Assembly (NCBI RefSeq): GCF_030758315.1
Contig: NZ_CP132336.1
Coordinates: 3,811,001-3,875,000 of the forward strand
From: Pararhizobium sp. IMCC3301
GTDB lineage: Bacteria > Pseudomonadota > Alphaproteobacteria > Rhizobiales > GCA-2746425
Direction of reading: 5' to 3'
DNA length: 64,000 nt
Shown here: positions 63,695 to 64,000 of the stretch, piece after piece
How positions within the stretch are numbered: the stretch's first letter is position 1
Layout: every line of letters begins with the position of its first letter
The notes under the pieces: generated by a model
What the model saw: only the letters and a program-made list of their open reading frames with translations
What the model was told of the DNA's origin: nothing
Database searches by the model: none
Program-made: the position numbers and the translations under genes

Positions 63695-64000
63695 CAACAT
63701 AATTTTCGGTTGGCCTCTTAGACATCTTGTTCTCCATTCATTAGGCACAGGTCTATCCCATGCCTGTACTGAGTGGAGCCCGGAGTTGCCGGGCGATATG
63801 TCTTTGCGGCCAGTAGTGCTTCCTTTTGACAGTAAGTCCAGCCAATTTCGGAGATGCGGGAAGCGGCCGTTCAGTCGTTTTGCGAAGTGGCGAAGAGCGC
63901 ACCTTCAAACAGTCGCGAACAAGGCTAATCCTTTAGCAGAATTGAGATCAAAAAACCGCCTGCTCCGATGCGTTTGAGCACACGGAGAGCGAGAAGAATT
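63695..64000. other. Unassigned right edge of the window
   Basis: About 300 bp without a convincing gene. A plus-strand frame covers 63651-63977 but begins inside the IS5 end and shows no domain. Nothing further can be supported. Confidence 0.4.

Noticed and set aside
63651-63977. A 108-residue plus-strand frame at the window end
   Set aside because: It starts inside the IS5 terminal repeat and shows no domain or codon pattern to support it.

Overview
The window looks like accessory-rich chromosome (or a large replicon) of an alphaproteobacterium, most likely a Rhodobacterales or Hyphomicrobiales member. This rests on the gene content: AapJQMP amino-acid transporter, HyuAB, a fused DppD-DppF, the DUF3489-DUF2924-serine-recombinase cassette, and IS427-, IS701- and IS110-type elements. 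Coding sequence is moderately GC-rich. No rRNA or tRNA gene was recognised.

Region 1 (1-6242) is the end of a type I-F CRISPR-Cas locus. It holds the 3' part of cas3, a 56-bp leader, and an array of 61 repeats and 60 spacers with a strict 60-bp period (28-bp repeat, 32-bp spacer). A decayed IS110 transposase abuts the last repeat. The array carries readable history: a mutated first repeat copied once, a duplicated spacer, two neighbouring spacer pairs whose ends overlap and imply a 5'-CC PAM, and four pairs of distant spacers aimed at homologous sites in related targets.

Region 2 (6824-11250) is a mobile-element module: two DUF5681 proteins, a ParB-domain DNA methyltransferase, a second ParB-domain protein, a small XRE repressor and a divergent uncharacterised gene, closed by an IS5-family relic. 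Region 3 (11335-20962) is a minus-strand catabolic operon: a branched-chain-type ABC transporter (binding protein plus LivHMGF), an acyl-CoA synthetase, a crotonase lacking both canonical glutamates, two hotdog dehydratase subunits and a frameshifted RraA-type aldolase. A TetR regulator is divergent, with a clear palindromic operator between.

Region 4 (21507-41310) carries sulfur, amino-acid and amide catabolism: VOC protein, Cys/Met PLP lyase, BisC-type molybdoenzyme, IclR regulator, rhodanese, FAD amine/amino-acid oxidase, HyuAB, SDR, PrpE-like synthetase, then an ornithine-cyclodeaminase-family reductase, AapJQMP and a proline-racemase-family enzyme. Region 5 (41403-45091) is a stack of three complete insertion sequences separated only by CTAG. 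Region 6 (45088-58164) is a LacI-regulated carbohydrate locus: binding protein, GHL6-type hydrolase, DppB, DppC, fused DppDF, hydroxypyruvate isomerase, tartronate-semialdehyde-type reductase and a GH42 beta-galactosidase. Region 7 (58165-64000) is a serine-recombinase cassette interrupted upstream by an IS701-like element with a passenger gene, next to an intact IS5-family element.

I did not find a wholly new system that I can defend. The strongest leads are the CRISPR array's internal evidence for PAM and repeated targeting, the uncharacterised GHL6/GH42 utilisation locus, and the IS stack sharing one 4-bp target.
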